Assembly (NCBI RefSeq): GCF_010183535.1
Contig: NC_071329.1
Location: forward strand, 14,384,001 to 14,448,000
Reading direction: 5' to 3'
DNA: 64,000 nucleotides
DNA from: Caenorhabditis remanei
Lineage: Eukaryota > Nematoda > Chromadorea > Rhabditida > Rhabditidae
A model generated the notes under the pieces. It searched no databases. It was not told where the DNA came from and worked only from the letters and a program-made list of their open reading frames with translations. Shown here one piece after another: positions 33,842 through 46,248 of the stretch. The position numbers were made by a program, and so were the translations under genes. Position 1 is the first letter of the stretch. Each line of letters starts with the position of its first letter.

Positions 33842-34557
33842 TAATTCTTGAATGATATATAATTAATTATTTAATTCATGTTATATTGTCCTTGCATAAT
33901 TGAATATTCATTTGTTACCGACTTCCTTATCACTCATAATATCTCACGTCGCTTTTTGTTTCACATCCTGATCAGTCTTTATCATCTTTCCCCGCCACAT
34001 TTGATTGTCCTGTCAATAGATGATTGAATAGATAATAAAATGATGTAGATGTGAGATCAAAGAATTTTCGGAAGAAGAATTAGATCTAATCTTCAAAATC
34101 CAAAGAAAAGTTTACGTGTACTTAAAGATCAAAACTGGGAGTGAGAAACAAGATAAAAGTAGGTTTTCAGTGTTCCAGAATTTTCTAATCATCGAAAACT
34201 AGTACAAAATGTGGCAAACCGACACTGAAGGTTAATCTAACTCTAGTTTTCTAATGCCTCGTCTTATTAAAAACCAGAGCACCCGGTCACCGGTGCCTTC
34301 TTCCAAAAGCTTCCACGGTTAGCCGGTACCCCAAATGCAAGGTGAAACAGTCGAACCATCCAAAACAGGAGAATGTTAAGACCCCGAATCTTTTCAAGAA
34401 TTTGAAGTTTCTGAAAAAGGATCAGTTCCCTCGATAAACGTTTCAAATTGAGATAACTATAAAAAGATGCATTTAAAGATACAATAGAGATACAATACAA
34501 TTATAAATATTCCAACAAGTAATAAAGCCAATCAGCCACAAGTAACAATAAAAAAGT
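33842..34557. other. Intergenic region with a third copy of the N5/N6 centre
   Basis: 34235-34345 (AGAGCACCCGGTCAC and then TGCCTTCTTCCA) is an inverted copy of 37620-37710 at the centre of the N5/N6 duplication. It includes the flanking CCTCGTCTTATTAA. The rest of the region shows no gene. Confidence 0.7.
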
Positions 34558-37452
34558 TCAGAAAAATTCACACTTTTTCTTCGGGTTCATAGGGGATCCA
34601 GCCGGGCAATCATACGTGTCCGCAAATTCTTTCATATTTGCGAACACTCCATTGGTTCGGAAACTATGAACCGCATGATTATCCGTGAGTTGCTTTTGCA
34701 GAGAATAACTAGGTCGCGGAGAACACCAGTTCTGAAATGAGTTGGGTTTTGATTTCTCAATAAATATGATCTACCAGCGCTCCGATTTGAAAATATAGTT
34801 TTTCAATGTCGTAGTCTTCGAATCCAACTAGTCTCGGTTCTTCCTCAAGGTCTATTTTTTTGAAATGTCTCCAGGAGACATCAGCGGATATTTGGTCAGC
34901 TGTCATTTCTCCGAGAGTCAACGACCCGTTAAGCTGAAAGTAAAACATTACGTTAATCTCTTTCCAAGTCTTTTAATTACGTTTTTCCCAAAAGTTGGGT
35001 CATCATACTTCTCGTACTGTTCCACCAAACACATCATTCGTTTCTCATATTCCTTCACGTCTTTCTCAGTCCACCACATTTTCTTTTTTCCAGTTTCATC
35101 GTGATTGCGACCACCGTTATCAAAACCATGCCCAATTTCATGACTAATTATGAATCCAACGCCAGCAATCTTTGCGTATTCAGGGAAACTGTGATGGAAA
35201 AGAGGATCGGAGATGATAGGCGCAAGTACAGCTAAAAAATACAGTTGGTTAAGAGAATGCAGCTAAAATAATGACTTTAGTTAGGAAAATGCGGATTACA
35301 ACTCACTAATAGAATTTTCGAAATTCGCATAGAAAGCATTTGTTGTGAATTGCAGCAACATTGGATTGAGAGTTGTTTCGGAAGCCATGAAGCTGGTGAG
35401 CTGCTGTACAGAGTATTTTCGTGCGTTAAATATAATTTCACTATAGAAATCGGATGGTTTAATTTCAAACTGAAAATATAATGTTTGAAAAATTGTTATT
35501 CACTATGTTTCAGCGTTGCTGAAACACTTACATGGAATCTTTCATCAAATGCCCCAGCTTTCTCAAACTCCTTTGGGTAACCAACAATCGTTTTCATAGC
35601 CTTCGCTTTTTTAATCGCATTTTTCTTGGTCTTATCATCAAGCCACTCAGAATCTTCAATCATTTCAATGAAGACATCCTTCGTATTCTCCACCATTTCA
35701 GCCACATCCTCCATATTTTCTTTATCGAAATGATTTCGGACAAACACTCGATAAGAAGCTAGTGGAAGCAGTTTCCTGACCATCTGGAAATTCCAGCTGC
35801 GTTTTTCACAAGAATTGTAATAATCTCCTTACGCTATGGCATTGGTTATTCAAATTCAAATCGTTGAATAAGGTATACAGAAATTTGAAGATCAAAAACT
35901 TGCGGAGATCTTCTTTTCTTCCCTTGATTAAATTCTCCATCTGAAAGTGGTCTAATAAAACACTCATCATCCCGAGAAAGTGGCTTACATCTGTACCATG
36001 TACTTCAAAGATTTTATCAATTTCGATTTTGCTTTCAATTTTGGGCCATGCGGTTTCTGGTGATTTGAACGTACTTTTAATGGTTCCATCAAAATCAATA
36101 GATGGAATCAAAGTTGTTACATTTTTGTATTCCACACTTGCTTTCATCCCTTTTATGAATAACTGAAAAATTCGAAGTTGAGACAAAGCTTGTTTTATTT
36201 GTTATTACCTTGTCCCATTCCTCTTTAAAACTCAAAATATTTTTCAATTCATCGTCGGATGGTGTAAATTTAAGGGTTTCGTGAATAATCTGAATTACAA
36301 TGTGAAATTTTTTACATCCAAAGGTGATTCAACTTTTTCATGGTATCTTGATTCGGTAACTTGTATTGACTTCCAATAATTACGAGCTCATCTCCAGTTA
36401 CAGTGAGTAGAGAAAAGAGACCAAAATCAATAATGTTGCCAAAATCGCCAAACTTTGTTACGATATTTGGCAAAGCTTCTGAAAAGTTACTCGCGGTTGT
36501 CTTCTATTTTTGTAAAGCTTTCCAGCTTACTTACTGGTTATATCGAAATTAGCATCATTCCAGTTACCAACATGAGATTCGACTAGTTTAGCTAGATTTT
36601 GCAAGTTTTCCGCTTGAACCCCGTTCTGTAAAATTCTGCTTATCAACCTTGTTAATTAATAACTGTTTTACCGTTATGTTTCTGTATTCTTGACATTTTG
36701 CAAACAATTGTAGCATTGCGTTTTCAGATGCCGAAGAAGTCGTCTTGTTTTTTAGGAGGTATTCTGAAAATTGCGTTTTGATTTGAGCGTCTGATATATT
36801 TTAAATTCCGCACCTCTAATCAATCCATCTAGAATATAAGACTGTTTGGTAATAGGCGGTCCCTCAACAGTAACATGTTCGTTATATTTTCCACACGAAT
36901 ATTGAAAGAAATCATTGCATGGATCAACGGATTCATCTCTCCAATTGAGTTGTAAATTCAAAATATAAAATGGGGATAATCTAGATATTTAAAACAGACC
37001 AACTGTTGAGAAAGACTGATACACTCCGGAGTTTCACAAACGTTTCTTTTATCTTTTCCTGAAAGCAAGAGAACCAACAGCAAAGCAAGAGAAAGAGCAA
37101 GAATAATGCAGATGAGAACGCCATTAATAAGAAGAGACTTGTGAGATTTCTTTTTTTCCTGTTCTGATGTTCTGGGAGCTTGTCCAGGAGCAGGCGAAGC
37201 GTTATACACTTTCACATGTTCATCCTTCTTCATACTTTTTGGTTTCTTGAAAAGATTCGGAGTCTTCTCTTTTTCTTGCTTCGGATCTTTCGGCTTCCCA
37301 ACAACTTCTTTTTTAGGATCTGCAGTCTTGATCTTCTTCTGTTTGACCGGTTTCTCCTTCTTCAATGGATTCAATTTCTTGCCAGGTTTTGCCTCCTTTT
37401 TGGGTTTTGGAACTTTTTCCTTCGATGGTTTTGATTTCAGATTCAAAACCAT
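34558..37452 (-). CDS. Neprilysin-like M13 zinc metallopeptidase N5
   Basis: A minus-strand M13 gene whose first exon is 37452-37000 and whose stop codon is at 34560-34558. The first ~100 residues are a Lys/Pro-rich basic cytosolic tail (KPKK-type motifs). They are followed by the membrane helix ICIILALSLALLLVLLL and RNVCETPECISLSQQL. Then come DPCNDFFQYSCG, NAFY, HEIGH followed by GFDNGG, EMTAD, the NHAVKSFR histidine/arginine pair and GSPMNPKKKC, so all catalytic positions are kept. A TTTCAG site 15 bases before the ATG fits trans-splicing. It is the inverted twin of N6, with shared intron sequences. No lesion was seen, although not every one of its short introns was checked base by base. 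Confidence 0.83.
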
Positions 37453-37937
37453 TTTCAGAATAGGTTTCTGAAATTGAAAGGATTAGCATCGAGATTTTCA
37501 GAAAGCTAGGTACGAACCTTGTAAACACGTTTTGGTTTGAGTAATGCTGGGAGTTGGTAGATCGATTTAGGATCAGTATTAATTGGTTTTTGTTCTCTGA
37601 CCCATGCCTTTCGGTTTACCGGGTAACCCTGGAAGCTTCTGGAAGAAGGCACCAGTGACCGGGTGCTCTGGTTCTTAATAAGACGAGGTATCGGAAAAAC
37701 TAGATTTAAATTAACCTTCAGAGCACCCGGTCACTGGTGCCTTCTTCCAGAAGCTTCCAGGGTTACCCGGTAAACGAAAATGCATGGGTCAGAGAACAAA
37801 AACCAATTAATACTGATTCTAAATCGATCATATCAGCTCGCAGCGTTCATTGAACTAAAACGTGAATACAAGGTTTGTATCTAGCTTTCTGAAAATCTTG
37901 ACTATAGTGATACTATTTTCAGTAACCTATTCTGAAA
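37453..37937. promoter_or_regulatory. Shared divergent upstream region of N5 and N6
   Basis: The 485 bp between the two start codons is an inverted repeat, so the two genes have near-mirror upstream sequences. No TATA box is obvious. Candidate trans-splice acceptors lie just before each ATG. A shared or matched expression pattern is inferred from layout only. Confidence 0.4.
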
Positions 37938-40830
37938 ATGGTTTTGAATCTGAAATCGAAACCATCGAAGGAAACAGTTCCAAAACCCAAAAAGGAGGCA
38001 AAACCTGGCAAAAAATTGAATCCATTGAAGAAGGAGAAACCAGTCAAACAGAAGAAGATCAAGGCTGCAGACCCGAAAAAAGGAGGTGTTGTGAAACCGA
38101 AAGATCCGAAGCAAGGAAAAGTGAAGACTCCGAATCCTTTCAAGAAACCAAAAATTCTGAAGAAAGATGAAGATGTGAAGGTGTATAACGCTTCGCCTGC
38201 TCCCGGACAAGCTGCCAGAGCACCAGAACCGAAAAAAAAGAAATCATACAAATCTCTGCTGATTCATGGCGTGCTCATCTGCATTATTCTTGCTCTTTCT
38301 CTTGCTTTGCTGTTGGTTCTCTTGCTTTCAGGCAAAGACAAAAGAAACGTTTGTGAAACTCCGGAGTGTATCAGTCTTTCTCAACAGTTGGTCTGTTTTA
38401 AATATCTAGATTATGTTCATTTTACATTTCGAATTTACAGCTCAATTGGAGAGATGAATCCGTTGATCCATGCAAAGATTTCTTTCAATATTCGTGTGGA
38501 AAATATAACGAACATGTTACTGTGCAGGGAGCGGCTATTACCAAACAGTCTCAAATTCTAAATGGATTGATTAGAGGTAAGAAATTCACAATATATCAGA
38601 TGCTCAAATAAAAGCGCAATTTCCAGAATACCTCCTAAAAAACAAAACGACTTCTTCAGCTTCTGAAAACGCTATGCTACAATTGTTTGCAAAATGTCGA
38701 GAATATAGAAACATAACGGTAACATAGTTATTGATTAATTGAGTTGAGAAGCAGATTTTTACAGAACGGAGTTCGAGCGGAAAACTTGCAAAATCTAGCT
38801 AAACTAGTCGGAAACCTTGTTGGTACTTGGAATGATGCTAATTTCGATATAACCAGTGAGTAAACTGGAAAGTGTTATAGTTATAAAATCAAAAGACAAA
38901 CGACTGTGACTGACTCCTACTACTATGAAGAGTACATTTTCAGAAGCTTTGCCAAATATCGTAACAAAACTTGGCCCACTGGGCAACGCTATCGATTTTG
39001 GTCTATTTTCTCTAATTACTAAAACTGGGGCTGAGCTCGTAATTGTTGGAAGTCAATACAAGTTACCGCCTCAGGATGTCATGAAAAAGGTGAATCACCC
39101 TTGAATGTAAGCAATTGTAATTGTAATTCAGATTATCAACGAAACCATGAATATTACACCATCACCATCCGACGATGATTTGAAAAATATTTTGAGTTTT
39201 AAAGAGGAATGGGACGGGGTAATCACAAATAAAAGAATCTTTGCTTCAACTTCAAATTTTTCAGTTTTTCATGGACGGGTTGAAAGAGGGTGCGCAATAC
39301 GAAAGTGTAAAAGCTACGATTCCATCTATTAAATTTGATGGAATCATCAAAAGTACGTTGAAATCACCAGAAACCGCCTGGCCCAAAATTGTAAGCAAAA
39401 TCCAAGTTGACAAACTTTTTGAAACACATGGTGCAAAAGTAAGCCACTTTTTTGGAATACTGATATTATTAAAAAATTTCAGTTGAATAGTTTAATCACG
39501 AGAAGGAAAAAAGATCTCGGCAATTTTTTGATCTTCAAATTTCTGCAAACCTCATTCCACGCTTTAAATTTGAAACACGAATGCCATAGCGTAAGGAAAT
39601 ATTAAAGTTCTTGTGAAAAACGCGGCTGGAATTTTCAGATTGTCACGAGCCTGCTTCCTCTAGCTTCTTATCGAGTGTTCATCCGAAATCATTTCGATAA
39701 AGAAAATATGGAGGATGTGGCTGAAATGGTGGAGAATACGAAGGATGTTTTTATTGAAATGATTGAAGATTCGAAGTGGCTTGATGATAAAACCAAGAAA
39801 AATGCGATCAAGAAAGCGAAGGCTATGAAGACGATTGTTGGTTACCCGAAGGAGTTCGAGAAAGCTGGGGCGTTTGATGAAATATTCAATGTAAGTATTT
39901 CAGCAACGCTGAAACATAGTGATAACAATTTCTCAAACATTATATTTTCAGTTAGAAATTAAACCATCCGATTCCTACAGTAAAATTATATTTGAAGCAC
40001 GAAAATACTCTGTACAGCAGCTCACCAGCTTCATTGCTTCCGAAACAACTCTGAATCCAATGTTGCTGCATTTTACAACAAATGCGCTTTACGCAACAGA
40101 TGATAATTCGATTGGTGAGATGCAATCAACATTTTTTTACCAACTGTATTATTTTAGTTGTACTTGCACCTATCATTGCCGACCCTCTTTTTCACCATAG
40201 CTTCCCCGAATACGCAAAAATTGCTGGTGTCGGGTTCATAATTAGCCATGAAATTGGACATGGTTTTGATAACGGTGGTCGCAATTACGATGAAACTGGA
40301 AAACAGAAAATGTGGTGGACAGAGAAAGACGTGAAAGAGTATGAGAAACGAATGATGTGTTTGGTTGAACAATACGAGAATTATGATGACCCAAGTTTTG
40401 GAAAAAACGTAATTAAAAGACATGGAAATAGATTAACGTAATGTTTCACTTTCAGCTTAACGGTTCGTTGACTTTAGATGAAATGGGAGCTGACCAGATA
40501 TCTGCTGATGTTTCCTGGAGATCTTTCAAAAAATTGGACCTTGAAAAAGAACCAAGGCTAGTTGGTTTTGAAGATTACGATATCGAAAAACTATACTTTC
40601 AAATCGGAGCCCTGGTAGGCTATAAAATCTAGAAGTTAAAACACAACTGATTTCAGAACTGGTGTTCTCCGCGACCTACTCAGTCTCTGCAAGAGCAACT
40701 CGCAGATAATCATGCAGTTAAAAGTTTCCGAGTGAATGGAGTGTTTGCAAATACGAAACAATTCGCGGACACGTATGATTGCCCGGCTGGATCCCCTATG
40801 AACCCGAAGACAAAGTGTGAAATGTTTTGA
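37938..40830 (+). CDS. Neprilysin-like M13 zinc metallopeptidase N6
   Basis: The plus-strand twin of N5. The first exon is 37938-38390, the same 453-base length as in N5. It encodes a Lys/Pro-rich cytosolic tail, the membrane helix and RNVCETPECISLSQQL. The ectodomain has DPCKDFFQYSCG (Asn changed to Lys against N5), NALY (NAFY in N5), HEIGH followed by GFDNGG, EMGAD, NHAVKSFR and GSPMNPKTKC. Residues needed for zinc binding and catalysis are kept. The stop codon is TGA at 40828-40830. The cytosolic and stalk parts differ from N5 by several substitutions. It is expected to act at the cell surface on small peptides; substrates cannot be told from sequence. Confidence 0.83.
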
Positions 40831-41196
40831 ACTTTTTTATTGTTACTTGTGGCTGATTGGCTTTATTACTTGTTTTTTTATTATTTATAAACGTGTTTAA
40901 TTTTTTACAGTTATCTCAATTTGAAAGATAAAAAAGGTCTTCTCTGGAAATAAGAGATCTACAATTACAATGATGAAACGTGTTCATACTTTCCAGATTT
41001 TGTCTCTACACTTTTTCTACTAAAGTCTCTTTGAATAATAACCACGTCATAAAAAAAAGTTATCTGATTTTATCAGTTAAATTCTTATCTCATTTCAAGT
41101 TTAATTTTCCGCAATTTAAGCTCATCAAATTTCAAAAATCGTACGTTTTCTTCACGAAACAGCTTCTAGTTACATTTTCAGTATATACATACTCTA
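40831..41196. other. Intergenic region before N7
   Basis: AT-rich, no repeat recognised. A TTTTCAG site about 15 bases before the N7 ATG is a candidate trans-splice acceptor. Confidence 0.4.
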
Positions 41197-44100
41197 ATGA
41201 AGCTGAAAGAATGTTGTGCTCATCCACTTCTTGCTTTCGTCATATTTCTGGTCATTTCTATCATTGCAATTCTCACAACTTTCATTGTTTTGAGAATGAA
41301 TGACAAACCACCCCACTTTTCGCCACTGGAATCTCCAAAAGCTTCTACGAACTCTCCCGAATCACGGAAATCTCAAAATCAGACGATTGAAAACCATTTG
41401 CCAGTCTCGAGACCTCCCACCTCGAGTGACCCTCCGATTGTAACTTGCGAATCTCCGGAATGTGTCACCTTGGCACATAAATTAGTGAGTTTTGAACTTT
41501 GGAGCTCTTTCTGCAATGAACTTTTTTAGTTAAACTATCGAGATGTATCTATTGATCCATGTGAAAACTTCCACAGAGCATCTTGCGGAAGATACTATGA
41601 GAATAGTTTGGCAGAGAACTCGATTCAAGAAAAACAAGTTTTTCTACAGAGAATTGTAAAAGGTGATGTCATATTACAGTACTGGGCAAACTTTGGCCTT
41701 TTTCAATGGAAATTGTCCAACGTTGAGAGGGTCACATGGCATCACTGATTGTCCCACAAAGTAGAATTTTAATGAATCATGGAGATTTAAAGTAGATCTC
41801 CATTTAGGCAGTTGACGACTTTTTTGTACGGACACTCCCTAGAGAGTTATGGTCATTTTAAGGGCACAACTCAAAAATACACCATAACTTTTTGTTTTCA
41901 GAATTTGTGCTCAACAGACAACCGTCTACTTCGAAATCTGAAAACACTATAAAGTTGCTTTTTGAAAAATGTAGACATATCACTGCTTGGGATGTAAGTT
42001 TTTGTTTTTCTCTTCATAAATATCTATTTTCCGGTTGTCAGGCACCTGAAGAGACAGAAATTGCATATAAAGAAATCATGAAGGATATTGAAAAACTTGG
42101 ATGGTCTTTGCTGGATAGCAAATGGAATTCATCGAAATTTGATTTGAATGGTTTCCCCGCGACTTAAAATCTATTCATATAATCAATACTTGTTTTCAGA
42201 TGTGCTCTCCAAAATTGCCAAAATAGGAGTGCTGGATTTTGGAATTTTTCAATTTTATCCGGTTTTGAATCACTTGATTATTGCACCTTCTTCAAGAGGG
42301 GTAACTGAAATGTCTGGGATTGAAAAGGTCTGTTTTCAGGCTCTTATCTTAAACAGCCCACTTTTTCTTAAATTTCAGATGATTAACACGTTTTTGGATG
42401 TGAACGACCTGGATGTCGATGAAAATATGATTTCAAATCATGGGAAAGAGATTTATGAGTTTGATGTGAAGTTGAAAAAACTGCAATTTCTAGACTACCC
42501 AGAAACAATAACATATTCGGATCTGAAATCAAATATTTCGATTGTTGATTTTGATGGAATTATCCAAAGTTTATTTCGGTCTGGAAGGAAAGAAAAGTTG
42601 TGGCCGATAGTAGAAAAGAGAGTGGAGTCATATGCACAACCGCTTTTCGCAGGGGACGTGGAAAATGTTAGTGAGTTTCAGAAGAGAGAATTTTCAGAAG
42701 AAATGATCAGAATTCCAAAATACTTAATTTCAGTTAGAAACGCTACTGAAATCGACGCCTCCTAGAGTAGTATCTAATTTTCTGATCTTCAAGTTTCTTC
42801 AAACTTCAATCAACACATTCACAATCAAGTCTAGCAAACACAAAAAAGTTGAATGTGAGAAAGAAGTGATACGACTCTTACCCTATGCATCTCTTCGCGT
42901 ATTTGTTAGAAATCATTTCGACAAGGAGAATCTGAAAATTGTGGCAGAAATGATTGAAAAATCGAAGAAAGTGTTCATTGAAATGATTCAAGAATCCACG
43001 TGGCTTCATGAGAAAACCAAGAAAGCTGCAATTCTGAAAGTTCAAAAGATGACGAAGATGGTGGGGTACCCGGAGGAATTTGAGAAAACAGGAGCACTGG
43101 ATACACTTTTTGAAAATGTGGGTTCGAATATTTTGAAAGTAGTTTTCTATTTTTGTTCAGCTTGTTATTCTGGAATCTGACACCTACTCCATTTTGCTCA
43201 AGAAAATTCAACGATTCAAAGTAGAACTGGCTCTGGAGAATGTTGCTTCTGAACTCGGAATGGAGTTGGGTGGTCGCTTGTATGCTGCCAACGCGTTCTA
43301 CCAGCCTAGTATAAATCAGCTACGTGAGCAACCATTTTCCACAATTTTTCTCACTAGGCAAGGTCATGAAGCCAGTTTGGAGTTACGGGTCGTAACTTAA
43401 ACCATTGGAAAGCTGCGAAAACGATGATTCCAAATATAGGTTCAGTTTTTGCCCTTGAGGCCTGGTATTCAAAAAAAATGAGATCAAAGTTTGGACCACT
43501 GACAAGTCATTGATTCATTAATTCCAGGTGTGCTCGCCCCATTCATGGACGACCCGATATTTGACTCCACTTATCCTGAATATGTACAGATCGCCACGTT
43601 AGGAAAGATTATAAATCATGAAATAGGTCATGGTTTCGACCCGAACCATAGAGGAAAAGATGAGAATGGAGAAGAAAAGGACTTATGGCAACCGGAGGAT
43701 CTGGTGGAATACGAGAAGAGAGTGAAGTGTCTGATTGAGCAATACAATGAGTATGACGACCCAGATTTTGGGAAGAAAGTGAGTAGGTCTGTTTGTCTGT
43801 GAGTACGGATGTCTTCTTCTAGTTGAATGGGTCAGTTGTGATATCGGAGCTAGTGGCAGATGGTTTTGGAATGGATGTTGCGTGGAAGACTTTCAAAAAA
43901 CTAGGCCTAGCAAGCCAGGCAAAGTTGATTGGATTCAAAGATTATCCAATAGACAAATTGTTCTTTCAAACTGTTGCTGTGGTATTCTTTATTGAGTTTT
44001 TTTTTCTGATTCTGAAAAAATTTCATTTCAGAACTTATGCAATCAACGCAGTAAGAAAGATGTGGACTTTGCAGTTCAATTCGATACCCACCCTACAGAT

Positions 44101-44208
44101 AGTTTTCGTGTGAATGGAGTGTTTTCAAATATGAAGGCATTTGCGGAGACGTTTAATTGTCCAGTTGGATCACCGATGAATCCGAAGAAGAAATGCGACC
44201 TTTTCTAA
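41197..44208 (+). CDS. Neprilysin-like M13 zinc metallopeptidase N7
   Basis: A type II membrane peptidase gene with a short cytosolic start (MKLKECCAHP), the membrane helix LLAFVIFLVISIIAILTTFIV, and a Ser/Pro-rich stalk ending at CESPECVTLAHKL. The ectodomain keeps DPCENFHRASCG, NAFY, HEIGH followed by GFDPNH, ELVAD, the DTHPTDSFR pair and GSPMNPKKKC, ending in TAA. Checked splice junctions keep frame. Unlike N3, N5 and N6 it lacks the long Lys-rich tail and so groups with N2 and N8. Two introns contain transposon pieces (near 41677 and 43354). The start is supported by the TTTTCAG just upstream. Confidence 0.83.
41677..41895. mobile_element. Tc1-like element fragment in an N7 intron
   Basis: TA followed by CAGTACTGGGCAAACTTTGG resembles a Tc1-type terminal repeat. 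The inner block CCTAGAGAGTTATGG is shared with the MITE at 30824-31275. No matching right end was found before the intron's 3' splice site, so it appears truncated. Confidence 0.5.
43354..43510. mobile_element. Half copy of the Harbinger-like MITE in an N7 intron
   Basis: It starts CTAGGCAAGG after TCA and continues through the left arm (TTTTTGCCCTTGAGGCCTGG) to the GACAAGTCATT block. The right arm is missing. The intron's splice sites are unaffected. Confidence 0.7.
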
Positions 44209-44398
44209 TAATTAATGGTTTTAAATAATCATTTTTTCTTATAAAAACGTAACCCGAACACCAAGAAAATAATCCATAAAATCTAATTTCTCGTAATAAA
44301 CATTTCGACTTGTTAAAGTTTTTGATAAATTCAGAAGTGAGTAGCCTGATAAATCCTTTCTGACCAAATTTCCTAATTCCAGACATAAACGCTAGCTA

Positions 44399-46248
44399 AT
44401 GTCTCTGAAAGATAAATGTTCTAATCCATTGGTCTGCCTAGTCATATTCCTAGTCGTCTTCGTGCTTGCTCTATTGGCAACTGTTATTGTTTTGAAAATC
44501 GATAGCGAGCCGATAGTAATTCAGAAGGAGCCTCTGGTGTCTCCAAAGGAAAATGATAATGGTACTTCTCAAGCTAGGCCTTCTACTTTGAAACCGAGTG
44601 CCAGCGATTCAGGAAATGTTGAGGAATTCAAATCCAGCCCTGATATAGTTATTGGATCAGTTTCTACCACGGAGACACTAGTAACAGGAACTGAATCGGT
44701 TGCTCCTGTGACTGTCAAACCAAATATTCCGACTTTGAAATCTCGAAATGTTTGTGAAACTCCGGAATGTATTACGTTGGCTCATCAATTGGTAACCATT
44801 GAATTCTACATAGCTATAACATAAGATTTCAGCTCAAATACATAAAAATTTCAGCTTAATTGGCACGACCCGAGCATTGATCCATGTGTAGACTTTTATA
44901 AATCGGCATGCGGAAAGTACAATGAGCATACTGTAGTTGAAGGTACAAGGAACAATAAAAAATCTATTATTGTGCAGAATTTGATTGAAGGTATTCCTAA
45001 AGAAGCGTAGTTTTTTTCTGAATGAGTTTTTATTCAGAATTTCTTCAAACTGATAAGAATCCCGCGACTAAAACGGAGAGAGCGTTCAAATTGTTTTATA
45101 AGAAATGTGAAGAGTTGAAAGATGACAAGGTACACAAGTTTTCAGTTACTCAAAATGCAGAAATACAACATTTCCAGGCGATGAAAAGAAATTCTAAACA
45201 AGCATTAAAGGATATTTTTGGTGATATAAAAAGTTTTGGATCATGGCCACTGGCAGAGAAGAGATGGAGCAAATCGAAATTTAATTTGAATGATATGCTT
45301 TCTAATATCGCTCGTTCGGGAGAACTGAATTTTGGGTTGTTTCAAATGGACACTATGGGAAACAAACACTTCTCCATCAGCCCAATTTTCGAGCGACAAC
45401 AGAATGAGAATCTGAAGGAAACTATCAAAAGTATTCTAACTGAAAATGGAATTAAAGTCACTGCCAAGACTTTAAATGATGACTTTCAAGATTATGAGGA
45501 TTTTATAAAAGTACTCGATCAGGTATTTGGCAGTTTTTGGAATAATCACTCTGATTTCTTTCCATTCAGCATGACTATATCGATGAAGACGAGAACTTAG
45601 ACCTTTCTGATCTAGAAGAGAAAATTCCAAGTATAGATTTTGGAAGGATCATTGAAAACTTGGTGAATCCGAAGAAGAAAACGAATACAACTTTTTTGAA
45701 GAAAATTGAAGATATGACATATCCGACGGATCAATTATTATTTTTTGATAAGAAGAAAAATGTGAGTCTTCAATTACAAAAGAAGAAACGTCACTTGATA
45801 TTTCTAGCTCGAAAAAATCTTGAAAAAAACGTCTGCAAGAACATTGGCTAATTTTCTAATCTTCCATTTCATCAACCTCTCCTCTCAAGACCTTTCCATC
45901 TACCCCACTGATATTAAGAGCACAGATTGTGCAGAGGTATGGATTTTGAACTTCCATGCGTTTACTTGTTTTTGATTTTTAAAAGAATTTCAGACTGCTA
46001 TAAATTCTCTCAATGAAGCTGCTCTTTCAGCTTTTATAAATAACCATTTTGATAAAGAGAATCTGGAAATTGTATCTGAAATGGTGGAGGAAACGAAGGA
46101 GAATTTTATCGAAATGATTCAAGAATCCACGTGGCTTCATGAAGAAACCAAAAAAGCTGCGATTCTGAAAGTTGAGAAAATAAAGAAGACAATTGGATAT
46201 CCGAAGGAATTCAAAGTGCCTGGATCGTTGGATAAGGCGTTCAAAAAT
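44399..46248 (+). CDS. Neprilysin-like M13 homolog N8, 5' half only
   Basis: The start encodes MSLKDKCSNP and the membrane helix LVCLVIFLVVFVLALLATVIV. A Ser/Thr/Pro stalk and RNVCETPECITLAHQL follow, then DPCVDFYKSACG and the helical N-lobe of the M13 ectodomain, up to a donor after 46248 (AFKN, then GTATGT). Exons to this point are open and in phase. The half that should carry NAxY, HExxH and ExxxD is not found between 46249 and 64000, where the satellite array lies. Either the gene was truncated when the array formed, or its remaining exons lie beyond the window across an intron of more than 17 kb. As seen, it has no catalytic site. Confidence 0.72.

Larger units (their letters stand above)
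34558..40830. repeat. Large inverted duplication carrying N5 and N6
   Basis: The left arm (about 34558-37671) and right arm (about 37722-40830) are inverted copies over exons, introns and the upstream DNA. They are separated by about 50 bp. Next to the centre both arms carry CACCCGGTCACTGG and CCTTCTTCCAGAAGCTTCC in opposite orientation. The arms differ by scattered substitutions and small indels, so the match is real paralogy and not an exact assembly mirror. Confidence 0.85.
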
